Shown here one piece after another: positions 8,558 through 16,332 of a DNA stretch of 64,000 nucleotides; the first letter of the stretch is position 1; each line of letters opens with the position of its first letter. The translations under genes and the position numbers were made by a program. The stretch lies in assembly GCA_963703175.1 (NCBI GenBank), contig OY969794.1, positions 1,984,001 to 2,048,000 on the forward strand, given 5' to 3'. The notes beneath the pieces are model-generated. The model saw only the letters and a program-made list of their open reading frames with translations, did no database searches and was not told the origin of the DNA. This DNA comes from VRUE01 sp963703175 (lineage in GTDB: Bacteria; Actinomycetota; Thermoleophilia; Solirubrobacterales; 70-9).

Positions 8558-9817
8558 CTAGGCCGTGAGTCGGACGGGGAGCGTTTTGAGCTGATTGAGG
8601 AAGGCGGACTCGACGAAGGTCGGTTTGCCGTCCAGGGTCATGCCGGGGTAGCGGGCGAGGGTCTCCTCGATGAGGATCTTCAACTCGAGGCGGGCCAGGG
8701 CGGTGCCGAGGCAGAAGTGGCGTCCACCGGCGCCGAAGGCCTGGTGGTCTGGATTGCGGTGAATGTCGAAGCGGTCGGGGTCCTCGTAGCGACTGGCGTC
8801 GCGATTCGAGGACGCGTACCACATCACAACCTTCTCGCCCTGCTTGATCTCCTGACCGTTCAGAACGATGTCCTTGGTCGCGGTACGGCGGAAGTGAGCG
8901 AAGGCGGGGAACATTCGCAGCGACTCCTCGACCACGCCCGGAATCAAGGACGGGTCCTCGACTACGAGCCGGCGTTGGTCGGCGTCTTCCAGCAGCGCCC
9001 GCATCCCGCTGCAGTAGGTCGCCTTGGTGCTGTCGTTGCCGGCGGCGACGAGGAGGAAGAAGCCCATCACGATCTCGTGCTCCTCGAGTTTCTCGCCTTC
9101 GACCTCGGCGTTGACGAGGACGGTCGTCAGATCGTCGGTCGGGTTCTTGCGTCGCTCGGCGATCATCGCGCTGCAGCGAGCGAAGATTTCGGTGACGGCG
9201 TTCTGGATTACCGCTTCGATGCTGTCGGGGCCGTCCGGGCTGTAGTCCGGGTCGCTCGCCGCCAGCGCCTGGTTCATCAACTCCGCCCAGGCCGCGTCGT
9301 CCTCCTCCGGGATCCCCATGAAGCTGCCGATCACTCGCGACACCACGGGTTGGGCGACGTCGGTGACCAGGTCGCACGTTTCGCGACCCTCGAGGCGGTC
9401 GAGCACCTCGACGGCGATCTTGCGGATCGACTCCTCGTGGGCAGCGATTCGCTTCGGCGTGAAGCCAGCCTGGAAGAGGGCCTTGAGCCGGTCGTGCTTG
9501 GGCGGGTCCATGCCGATGAACATCGCCCGCGCCAGCTCTATCGGGAAGACCTCGTCAATCGCGACGACGCCACCCAGTTCGGATGAGTAAGTCTCCCAGT
9601 CACGGCTGACCGCGTGGACGTCGTCGGCCGTCGTCACCGACCAGAAGCCCGCGGCCTCCGGGAGCTCAGTGACTTCAGAGGTCCAGTGGACTGGGCAGCG
9701 CTCGCGCATCTGCTCGAACAGGGCATGGGGTGGGCCGTCGATCCAGTGCTCTCGCTCGAGCACGAGCTCGTGCTCGAGACTCCGCGCCGCCGCCGCGTTC
9801 TCTGGCTGCTCAGCCAC
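8558..9817 (-). CDS. Cytochrome P450 (CYP125/142-like class)
   Basis: This 419-residue haem monooxygenase has the full set of P450 signatures. These are the I-helix AAGNDST oxygen-activation motif, the K-helix ExxR (EESLR) and the haem-ligand loop FGAGGRHFCLG with the cysteine ligand at C369. It is soluble, as usual for bacterial P450s. The overall sequence resembles actinobacterial P450s that hydroxylate sterol side chains or long aliphatic chains. No ferredoxin or reductase gene is adjacent, so electrons must come from elsewhere. A palindrome 12 bases upstream of the start also occurs before the paired acyl-CoA dehydrogenases at 22 kb, suggesting shared control. The substrate is unproven. 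Confidence 0.9.
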   Translation of the reverse strand: MAEQPENAAAARSLEHELVLEREHWIDGPPHALFEQMRERCPVHWTSEVTELPEAAGFWSVTTADDVHAVSRDWETYSSELGGVVAIDEVFPIELARAMFIGMDPPKHDRLKALFQAGFTPKRIAAHEESIRKIAVEVLDRLEGRETCDLVTDVAQPVVSRVIGSFMGIPEEDDAAWAELMNQALAASDPDYSPDGPDSIEAVIQNAVTEIFARCSAMIAERRKNPTDDLTTVLVNAEVEGEKLEEHEIVMGFFLLVAAGNDSTKATYCSGMRALLEDADQRRLVVEDPSLIPGVVEESLRMFPAFAHFRRTATKDIVLNGQEIKQGEKVVMWYASSNRDASRYEDPDRFDIHRNPDHQAFGAGGRHFCLGTALARLELKILIEETLARYPGMTLDGKPTFVESAFLNQLKTLPVRLTA

Positions 9818-9828
9818 GATCCGATACT

Positions 9829-9846
9829 ACTGGCTGGCTGGCCAGT
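9829..9846. promoter_or_regulatory. Palindromic operator candidate ACTGGC-N6-GCCAGT
   Basis: An 18-base dyad (ACTGGC, six bases, GCCAGT) lies directly upstream of the P450 start on the minus strand. The same half-sites and spacing recur at 21944-21961 before an acyl-CoA dehydrogenase pair. This fits a TetR-like repressor site, but no regulator gene is nearby. Confidence 0.5.
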
Positions 9847-9854
9847 TACCAACT

Positions 9855-11255
9855 TCAGGAGTCTGTGCCACCCAGGACGCGGGCCTTCTCGGCGGCAAAC
9901 TCCTCGTCGGTGAGGACTCCCTTGTCACGCAGTTCAGCCAGCTGCGAGAGCCGGCGCAGACGGGCGTCGTCGTCGCTTGGCGCAGGCTCGGCTGGGGCCG
10001 GCGTCGGAGCGGACACATTGGCGTCACCGTCGCTTGCTTTGCGCATCTCCGGCAGGCGCAGTTTTGAGGCCCGCTCGCCGATATTGGCGCTCTTCACTGC
10101 GTCGACCATGCGGTCCTTCGCGCCGCCGAAGTAGTCGGCCATCTGCGCGTCGGGAAATTCCTCCTCGGATTGGCGACGTAGCTCGTGGATGCCGAAGGCA
10201 GCGAAGGCAGCGATCACCAAGGTCGTCAAGAAGGAGCGCAGGTTCTGGACCGAGGCGGAGAGGAAGTAGATGCAGACGACGATCACCAGGCCGGTATAGA
10301 CGTAAGGGATGTAGTCGCGAAGGACCGGCGCCATGAAGCGGCGACTGGAACGCGCCGATCCGGTCGGTGACCCCAGCCAACCGGCGATCCCCAGGAGGAC
10401 GCCGAAGACGATCACCGTGGTCGCGATGCTGGTCATCAGTGAGGTGCCGATAGACCAGGTCGCTTCGGCGGCGGGCTTGACGCTTTCGTCGGTGACGAGC
10501 TGGTCGACGACGATCCCACCGGCGACCGAGCGGAAGACGATTACCGCGAAGCCGGCCGCCACCAGCCCGATCCCGCAGAAGAGCACGGTCACCCAGCGGC
10601 CCTCTTTGGAGAGGTAGATCGCGAGACCGAAAGTGAGCAAAGTCAGCAGAGAGAGGACCAGCGCCAGTCCCTTGATGCCCACGGCGATGTCCTGCGCCGT
10701 CTTCAGCTGGTCGGAACGCAGAATCGTCACCTGGCCGGCATCGGGCGGGAGTTTTTCTGCGAGCTTGGCCCCGATCCCGACTTGGCTGGCCAGGTTGGTC
10801 ACCAGGCTGCCGAGGTTGAGGGTGACGTTCCCTTCCGCGGTCGAGACCGCTTCTTTCTTGTTTTCCAACACGGCCAGGAGCTGTTCGTGGGCGGCACGGT
10901 TGGCGTCCTTCCAGAGTTCTTCTGCGGTCGTGCTCTGCAGCACCTGTTCGGCGCCGCCGCCGGCCACCTGGCGCAGTCCGCCGGACACGGGACCGGCCAG
11001 CTGCTTGGTTTCGCCGGGCAGGATGTCTTCAAGTTCTTTTTCGACGTTGACGTTTTCGTAGAGCTGGTCGATCAGGTAGCTGCTGACCGCCGCGCGGACC
11101 TCTTCGTTCTGGATCAACCGGCCGCTGGTATCGACCCAGTCGTCGGTGTTGAGCGCCTGGCGCTCGGTCCAGATCGCGAAGACGCTGAGGAAGGCCAGCA
11201 GAGAGCCGAGCACCACGAGGGCTTTGATGCTGCGTCGCCTTGCGCGGCTCATCAC
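9855..11255 (-). CDS. Multi-pass membrane protein with C-terminal SHOCT domain
   Basis: The 466-residue protein has one transmembrane helix near residues 12-30. A large, probably extracytoplasmic, charged region follows (about 35-190). Five further helices lie between about 195 and 370 (for example LALVLSLLTLLTFGLAIYLS), then a cytoplasmic tail ends in a SHOCT domain (LAELRDKGVLTDEEFAAEKARVL). SHOCT is a short oligomerisation or tethering motif found at protein ends. No enzyme motif is visible. Function is unknown. The gene is divergent from the ring-cleavage operon, 15 bases from its start. Confidence 0.75.
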   Translation of the reverse strand: MMSRARRRSIKALVVLGSLLAFLSVFAIWTERQALNTDDWVDTSGRLIQNEEVRAAVSSYLIDQLYENVNVEKELEDILPGETKQLAGPVSGGLRQVAGGGAEQVLQSTTAEELWKDANRAAHEQLLAVLENKKEAVSTAEGNVTLNLGSLVTNLASQVGIGAKLAEKLPPDAGQVTILRSDQLKTAQDIAVGIKGLALVLSLLTLLTFGLAIYLSKEGRWVTVLFCGIGLVAAGFAVIVFRSVAGGIVVDQLVTDESVKPAAEATWSIGTSLMTSIATTVIVFGVLLGIAGWLGSPTGSARSSRRFMAPVLRDYIPYVYTGLVIVVCIYFLSASVQNLRSFLTTLVIAAFAAFGIHELRRQSEEEFPDAQMADYFGGAKDRMVDAVKSANIGERASKLRLPEMRKASDGDANVSAPTPAPAEPAPSDDDARLRRLSQLAELRDKGVLTDEEFAAEKARVLGGTDS

Positions 11256-11270
11256 TTAAGGATGCTATAC

Positions 11271-12197
11271 GTGACTGGTGTGAAGCTGGAAGGAATCCAC
11301 CACATCACTGCGATTACTGCCGACGCGCAGAAGAACGTCGACTTCTACGCCGGGGTGATGGGCCTGCGCCTGGTGAAGAAAACGGTTAACCAGGGCAACC
11401 CGACCGTCTACCACCTCTTCTTTGCCGATGAGCAGGGCAGCGCTGGCACCGATCTGACCTTCTTCGAGTTCCCCGGCGTGCCCGACGGGCGGGCCGGAAG
11501 CGGCGACGTGCATCGGATTCTTTGGCGGGTCGGCTCGCCGCAGTCGCTCGATTTCTGGGCCGACCGACTCGGTGCCCACGGGGTCGAGACCGAGCGCACC
11601 GGGGAGAGCCTGCGCTTCTCCGATCCCGAGGGACTCGATCACGAGCTGCTCGTCACCACGGTTGAGGATGCGCCGCTGATCGCCGACCACCCCGAGGTCC
11701 CGGGCGAGCTCGCGCTGCAAGGCTTCCACGCCGTCCGCGCCTACAGCGGCGCCCCCGACGCCAGTGCCCGCCTACTCGAGGCGCTCGAGTTCGAGCGGAC
11801 CGGCGACGGCTGGGAGGCGCGCGGCGAGAAGCGCGGCGGTCTCTATATCTACGACGATTCGCCGCAGGAGCGCTCGCTGCAGGGTGCCGGCAGCGTCCAC
11901 CACGTCGCTTGGGCCTCCTCGATCGAGGAGCACGAAGCATGGCGCGAGAAGGCGGTCTCGGCCGGGGCGCAGGTGACGCCGGTAATCGACCGCTTCTACT
12001 TCCGCTCGATCTACTTCCGTGAGCCGAGTGGCGTTCTCTTCGAGATCGCGACGCTGGGGCCGGGCTTTACGGTCGACGAGCCGCTCGAGCACCTTGGCGA
12101 GAAGCTCTCGCTGCCGCCTGACTACGAGCATCTGCGAGCCGAGGTCGAACCGAACCTGCGCCCGGTCGTCAACCCTCGCGCCGCGAAGGCCGGGTGA
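11271..12197 (+). CDS. Ring-cleaving dioxygenase, PcpA/MhqO (hydroquinone 1,2-dioxygenase) type
   Basis: This is a 308-residue two-domain vicinal-oxygen-chelate protein. It should open the ring of a hydroquinone or chlorohydroquinone with Fe(II) and O2. Metal ligands are in the expected places: GIHHIT (H10/H11), SVHHVAWA (H210/H211) and LFEIAT (E258), matching the His-His-Glu set of PcpA. I chose the GTG at 11271 because an AAGGA box lies 8 bases upstream; an ATG at 11262 is too close to that box. It overlaps the maleylacetate reductase start by 4 bases, so the two genes are coupled and give consecutive pathway steps. The exact substrate is inferred. Confidence 0.82.
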   Translation: MTGVKLEGIHHITAITADAQKNVDFYAGVMGLRLVKKTVNQGNPTVYHLFFADEQGSAGTDLTFFEFPGVPDGRAGSGDVHRILWRVGSPQSLDFWADRLGAHGVETERTGESLRFSDPEGLDHELLVTTVEDAPLIADHPEVPGELALQGFHAVRAYSGAPDASARLLEALEFERTGDGWEARGEKRGGLYIYDDSPQERSLQGAGSVHHVAWASSIEEHEAWREKAVSAGAQVTPVIDRFYFRSIYFREPSGVLFEIATLGPGFTVDEPLEHLGEKLSLPPDYEHLRAEVEPNLRPVVNPRAAKAG

Positions 12198-13198
12198 ACG
12201 GAAACTTCGTTTGGCGGGACGCCGGCCGGGTCGTCGTTCTGCGCCACGATGGCGTCACCCAAGCGCCGCAGTTGCTCCACGAGTACGGCTTCGCCGACTT
12301 CGAGCTGCTGACGACCCCGCGCGCCCTGCTCGGCGCGCCCGAGCTCGAGGCCGCTGCCCAGGCCGTTCACGCCGTCCCGACCGGCCAGGTGCCGGAGGCC
12401 GCGGCGGCACTCCTAGACCGGGTACAGGCGCCGCAACTCGTCGCCTTCGGCGGCGGTCGCACGATCGATTCCGCCAAGGCGGTGGCCGCGGTTACGGGAG
12501 CTCGGGTCGCGGCGATCCCGACCACGCTCTCTGGGGCCGAGCTGACCGGGATCCATCGTCTGCCCACCGGCGCCGAGTCTCGCGTGCGCGCGATGGTGCG
12601 ACCCGAGCTGGCGATCGCCGACCCCGCCGCGATGACCAGCCAACCCGAGGTGGCGCTGCGCGCAAGTGCGATGAACAGCCTCGCCCACGGCGCCGACTCG
12701 CTCTACACGCCCTTCGCCAATCCGGTCTCGCAGATGACCGCGCTGCGCGGCGCCGAGCTGATCTCCGGCTCGCTCAGTGAACCACGGGAGGAGCGCAACC
12801 GTGCCGCGCTCACCCAGGGCTCTCTGCTCAGCGCCTACGCGATCGACTCCGCCGCCTTCGGCATGCACCACGTGATCTGCCAGACGCTGGTGCGTATCTG
12901 CGGCAGCCCCCACGCCGAGACCAACGCCGCGATCCTGCCTCGGGTGATGGCCTTCATGGTCCCGCGCGCCCCCGACCAACTTGCCTCACTGGCCGAGGCA
13001 CTGGGCACCGACCCTGCCGGGATCGAAGCCCGCATCCTCGACCTGGGCGGCAACCCATCCGGCCTAGCCACACAAGGCGCCGACCACTCGAAGCTCGACC
13101 AAGCTCTCGACTCAATGCTCGTGCGCCCCGAGCTCGCATTCACGCCGGAACCACCTTCCCGTGACGACCTCGAGCAGCTGATCGAGTCCGCTTGGTAG
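12194..13198 (+). CDS. Maleylacetate reductase-like iron-containing alcohol dehydrogenase
   Basis: This 334-residue enzyme of the iron-type alcohol dehydrogenase fold would reduce maleylacetate to 3-oxoadipate with NAD(P)H. The nucleotide-binding stretch GGGRTIDSAKAVA (about residues 95-107) and the proline/serine loop IPTTLSGAE are typical. The metal-binding region around MNSLAHGADSLY and GMHHVICQTL is also conserved. The GTG start overlaps the dioxygenase stop (GTGA). Pairing with a PcpA-type dioxygenase is the normal arrangement of hydroquinone and chlorophenol pathways, which raises confidence in the substrate. Downstream is a repeat-rich gap. Confidence 0.82.
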   Translation: MNGNFVWRDAGRVVVLRHDGVTQAPQLLHEYGFADFELLTTPRALLGAPELEAAAQAVHAVPTGQVPEAAAALLDRVQAPQLVAFGGGRTIDSAKAVAAVTGARVAAIPTTLSGAELTGIHRLPTGAESRVRAMVRPELAIADPAAMTSQPEVALRASAMNSLAHGADSLYTPFANPVSQMTALRGAELISGSLSEPREERNRAALTQGSLLSAYAIDSAAFGMHHVICQTLVRICGSPHAETNAAILPRVMAFMVPRAPDQLASLAEALGTDPAGIEARILDLGGNPSGLATQGADHSKLDQALDSMLVRPELAFTPEPPSRDDLEQLIESAW

Positions 13199-13205
13199 GC
13201 CTCTC

Positions 13206-13328
13206 GGGCGGGTGGCGCGGTAGGGGGGACCGCCCCTGAGGACGCTTTAGCGACCGGAAGGGGCGGTGGGTCCCCTGCCGTGACAGGACCCGCCCGCTGA
13301 TTGCCCTGCGCCGACAGGACCCGCCCGC
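13206..13328. repeat. Nested dyads and a direct repeat in an intergenic gap
   Basis: The gap between maleylacetate reductase and the PlsC-GpsA fusion holds an outer dyad CGGGCGGGT (13206-13214) / ACCCGCCCG (13289-13297). An inner dyad ACCGCCCC (13229-13236) / GGGGCGGT (13260-13267) sits inside it. The 16-base GACAGGACCCGCCCGC is repeated directly at 13282-13297 and 13313-13328. It could act as a terminator for the upstream operon. No open frame is seen. Confidence 0.6.
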
Positions 13329-13364
13329 GGTAACCACTGTCCCTCACCCGTGTAGCGCTGTTTA

Positions 13365-15032
13365 GTGACCGAAGAACGCCTTCAGCGCTACCACGGCTTC
13401 ACCCGGCGCCACAGCGTCAACTGGCCCCTCTACCTGCTGGCACGGGTCTTCATGACGCCGTTCTTCCTCGTCTACTTCCGCCTCGGCCGCACCGGGCGCG
13501 AGTACGGGCGCGTCAGCGGCGGCCTGATCGTCGCCGCCAACCACCGCAGCTTCCTCGACCCCTTCGCGATAGGCGCCGCGTTGCCCTGGCGACGGCCGAT
13601 GAACTACGTCGCCAAGATCGAGCTGTTCGAGCGTCGCTGGCAGGGCTGGTTGCTCTCGCGGCTCGGCGCTTTCCCGATCCGTCGTGGCGAATCGGACGAG
13701 ATGGCGATGGAGACGGCCCGGCTCACGGTCGATCGCGGCGGCACCGTCTGCATCTTCCCCGAGGGGACGCGGATCCGCCGCGGCACCCTGGCGACGCCGA
13801 AGCGCGGCGTTGGCAGGCTGGCGCTACAGACCGGCGCCCCGGTCGTCCCTACCGCGGTTTACGGCAGCGAGCACGTGCGCCGCGGCTGGCGCATCCGCCC
13901 ACGTCAGGTGCGGGTGCGACTGGGTAAGGCGATGACCTTCCCTCGGGTCGAGGAGCCCTCGCCGCCATTGGCCGAGTCGGTGACGGCACGGATCTGGCCC
14001 AACGTCCTGCTGCAGTGGGAAGAGATGGGCGGCCTGCCGCCAATGCGCCGTGCCGCCGTGATCGGCGCCGGCAGCTGGGGTACGGCGGTCGCCGTGCTGC
14101 TTGCCCGCGGTGGGCTCGAGGTACAGCTCGGCGCCCGCACCGCCGGGCAAGCCACGGAAATGCTGGAGGCAGGCGAAAACCGCCGCTACCTGGAGGGGGT
14201 CGAGCTGCCCGATTCGCTACTCGTCCGCCCGGCCTCGGAGATCGAGCTGGCCGGGCTCGACTTGGTCTGCATGGCGATTCCCTCGGGCTCGCTGCCGCAG
14301 GCGGTTGGCGCGATCGCCGACCGGGTCAGCGACCGCTCCTCGGTGCTGCTGCTGACCAAGGGATTGATTGCGCCGCTGGGCCAGCTGCCGGCCGAGTACG
14401 TCGGCGAAAGGATTCGCGCCCGTGCGGTCGCCTGCCTAGGTGGTCCCGCCCATGCGCGCGAGGCCGTGTCCGGCTCCGCCGCGCTTGTCCTCGGCTCAGG
14501 CGACGCCGACCTGCGCGACCAGCTCGGCGAGGTATTTGACCGCGCCGGCCTTGTCTGCGAGCGCTCGCGTGACGTCACCGGGGTGGAGATGGCGGGCGCG
14601 GCGAAGAATGCAGCCGCCCTCGCCGCCGCGGCGACTGAGCCTTACGGCCTCAATGCCGCCGGCATAGCTGCCGCTCAGGTTTGGCGCGAGTGCATCGACT
14701 ACGCGATCTCGCGCGGCGCCGAGCTGGAGACCTTCTCCGGGCTGGCTGGGGTCGGGGACTTGACGGCGACCGTGCTTGCCCCCTCGGGGCGCAACCGCCG
14801 CGCCGGCGAGCTGCTTGGCCGGGGTACCCCGGCGACAGAGATCCCGGCCATGATCGGTCAGGCCTCCGAGGGCCTCGACGCCGTGCCGCTGCTGGCTCAG
14901 GCGATATCGGACTCGGGTAGTCCGGCGGACGCGCTGAACGGGCTGGCGGCGCTGATTCGCGGCGAGATCGACGCCGAGGCCTGGGTCGCGAGCCTGCGCT
15001 TGGTCGAGCGCTCGAAGAAGGCGGCCGCGTGA
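13365..15032 (+). CDS. Fused PlsC acyltransferase - GpsA glycerol-3-phosphate dehydrogenase
   Basis: The 555-residue protein combines two phospholipid-synthesis enzymes. Residues 1-215 are a 1-acylglycerol-3-phosphate acyltransferase with the catalytic NHxxxxD (H60, D65) and FPEGTR (131-136). From about M227 to the end is an NAD(P)-dependent glycerol-3-phosphate dehydrogenase with its Rossmann motif GAGSWG (234-239), the GGPAHA loop and the catalytic lysine region GAAKNAAALAA. Each half is close to full family length, so this is a fusion and not a read-through of a broken gene. One half makes the glycerol-3-phosphate backbone and the other makes phosphatidic acid. The start is a GTG at 13365. 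Confidence 0.9.
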   Translation: MTEERLQRYHGFTRRHSVNWPLYLLARVFMTPFFLVYFRLGRTGREYGRVSGGLIVAANHRSFLDPFAIGAALPWRRPMNYVAKIELFERRWQGWLLSRLGAFPIRRGESDEMAMETARLTVDRGGTVCIFPEGTRIRRGTLATPKRGVGRLALQTGAPVVPTAVYGSEHVRRGWRIRPRQVRVRLGKAMTFPRVEEPSPPLAESVTARIWPNVLLQWEEMGGLPPMRRAAVIGAGSWGTAVAVLLARGGLEVQLGARTAGQATEMLEAGENRRYLEGVELPDSLLVRPASEIELAGLDLVCMAIPSGSLPQAVGAIADRVSDRSSVLLLTKGLIAPLGQLPAEYVGERIRARAVACLGGPAHAREAVSGSAALVLGSGDADLRDQLGEVFDRAGLVCERSRDVTGVEMAGAAKNAAALAAAATEPYGLNAAGIAAAQVWRECIDYAISRGAELETFSGLAGVGDLTATVLAPSGRNRRAGELLGRGTPATEIPAMIGQASEGLDAVPLLAQAISDSGSPADALNGLAALIRGEIDAEAWVASLRLVERSKKAAA

Positions 15033-15062
15033 AGCTCGGAACGCACCATCTAGGCTTCGCCC

Positions 15063-15623
15063 GTGAGCGGCAGCAAAGAGAACGTCGAGCCAGCCAGCCT
15101 CAACCCGGCTGCCAAGGCGGAGCTCGACCGCGCCTTCGAAGAGCTCTACCGCGACCACCTCAAGGACGTCTACTCCTACTCCTACTACCGAGTCGGCAAC
15201 CAGCACGACGCCGAGGACCTGACCGAGCAGGCTTTCCTGCAGGCCTACCGCCACTTCGACCGGGCGCGGCGCGAGTCCGATGGGCGGCCGCTGCGTCCCT
15301 GGCTGATCCGCATCGCCCACAACTTGGCGCTCAATTACTACCGCGACCGCTCGCGGCGGCCGCAAACGCCGTTGGAAAACGCCGACCCGATTCCGGCCCG
15401 ACACAGCACCGAGGCGATCGCCGAGGGACGCGAGGAGCTTCGCCAGGTGATCGCGAAGCTCGACAACCTGCCCGACGACCGCCGCGACGCGCTGATCATG
15501 CGCTTCGCCCTAGGCATGGACAACCGCGAGATCGCCCGTGCGCTGGGACGGACCGACGGCGCCACCAAGGTCTTGATCCATCGCGCGATCAAACAGTTGG
15601 AGGAGGAGATGAGCGATGAGTGA
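15063..15623 (+). CDS. ECF-type sigma-70 RNA polymerase sigma factor
   Basis: This 186-residue sigma factor has only regions 2 and 4. Region 2 at about residues 25-95 includes the motif HDAEDLTEQAFLQAYRHF. Region 4 at about 125-180 has the DNA-binding helices DNREIARALGRTDGATKVLIH. The start is a GTG 30 bases after the PlsC-GpsA stop. It overlaps the next gene by 8 bases; that gene encodes a membrane-anchored protein, the usual arrangement for an ECF factor and its regulator. The inducing signal is unknown. Confidence 0.88.
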   Translation: MSGSKENVEPASLNPAAKAELDRAFEELYRDHLKDVYSYSYYRVGNQHDAEDLTEQAFLQAYRHFDRARRESDGRPLRPWLIRIAHNLALNYYRDRSRRPQTPLENADPIPARHSTEAIAEGREELRQVIAKLDNLPDDRRDALIMRFALGMDNREIARALGRTDGATKVLIHRAIKQLEEEMSDE

Positions 15624-15963
15624 GGCGAGCGAGAACCTGAGCGGCAGCACCTGGGACGTCGAGCGGCTGCTCGGCGACGCACTGCGGCCGATTGAGCCGC
15701 CCGAGCGGCTCTCGGGGCGCTTCGAGGACACGCTTGCCGCCGTCACCCAGGCCGCTGCCGAGGAGCTCTCCGATTGGGCCGAGGAGCTCTCCGAGAGCGA
15801 GTTGCGGGCGTTGCGCGATCCGCGCAACTGGGTGCGGCCGGTGGTCGCCGTCGGGGCCGGCGGGATCGCCACGGGGGCTCTCGTCCTGCTGGAGATGCGC
15901 CGCCGCGGTCGTCAGCAGACCAAGAGCGGCGTCCGCGATATCGCTTCCCGCATCCGTCCCTAA
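15616..15963 (+). CDS. Probable membrane partner (anti-sigma-like) of the ECF factor
   Basis: The 115-residue protein has an acidic N-terminal half (about residues 1-70) and one transmembrane helix at about 75-92 (VVAVGAGGIATGALVLLEM). A short basic tail follows, which would sit in the cytoplasm. The zinc motif of ZAS anti-sigma factors (HxxxCxxC) is absent, so an anti-sigma role rests only on position: it starts inside the sigma gene with an 8-base overlap. It may instead be an unrelated small membrane protein co-expressed with the sigma factor. Confidence 0.55.
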   Translation: MSEASENLSGSTWDVERLLGDALRPIEPPERLSGRFEDTLAAVTQAAAEELSDWAEELSESELRALRDPRNWVRPVVAVGAGGIATGALVLLEMRRRGRQQTKSGVRDIASRIRP

Positions 15964-15980
15964 GGGGTTCTAAGCGCAAG

Positions 15981-16020
15981 ATGGACTCTTGTAGCCCCCA
16001 TAAGGGCCACAACAGTCCAT
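15981..16020. terminator. Bidirectional terminator-like hairpin
   Basis: ATGGACT (15981-15987) pairs with AGTCCAT (16014-16020). The stem continues inward with TTGT/ACAA after a C.C mismatch and with GCCC/GGGC. It lies between two convergent genes, 17 and 9 bases from their stops, so it probably ends transcripts from both sides. There is no long T tract. Confidence 0.6.
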
Positions 16021-16029
16021 TTCACGGCG

Positions 16030-16302
16030 CTAGACGAAGCCGAACACGGCGATCGCCGTGTAGATGGCGGTCGTCCAGATCGCGTAGCGTCGCGAGGCGA
16101 AGCCGGCGACTAGTAGACCGAGGGCGCCGGTGAGCATGTGGAAGACATTGGCCCAGCCGTTGACTGAGAACAGGCCGAGCGCTTCGCGAAGGTCGTCCGG
16201 GCGGGCGAACGACGAGTCGTAGAAGAAGCCGACGATGCCATAGATCACCAGCGCCGTACCGACCAGCGTCGCGTACAGCCGTGCGGGGCTCGCCTGCTCC
16301 AT
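16030..16302 (-). CDS. DUF4383-like small membrane protein
   Basis: This 90-residue protein has three or four hydrophobic helices. It contains the pattern 'FSVNGWANVFHMLTGALGLL', typical of DUF4383 actinobacterial membrane proteins of unknown function. I chose the ATG at 16302 (MEQASPARL) because a longer frame to 16356 would run past the divergent rhomboid start and adds an Arg-rich, non-membrane stretch. Nothing in the context suggests a function. Confidence 0.65.
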   Translation of the reverse strand: MEQASPARLYATLVGTALVIYGIVGFFYDSSFARPDDLREALGLFSVNGWANVFHMLTGALGLLVAGFASRRYAIWTTAIYTAIAVFGFV

Positions 16303-16332
16303 GCGGCGGCGATTGTAGGCTCCTCGTCCGCA

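Noticed and set aside
10782..11270. Upstream in-frame extension of the ring-cleaving dioxygenase
   Set aside because: It lies inside the opposite-strand SHOCT membrane gene, is of unnatural composition, and the conserved VOC domain begins only at GTG 11271.
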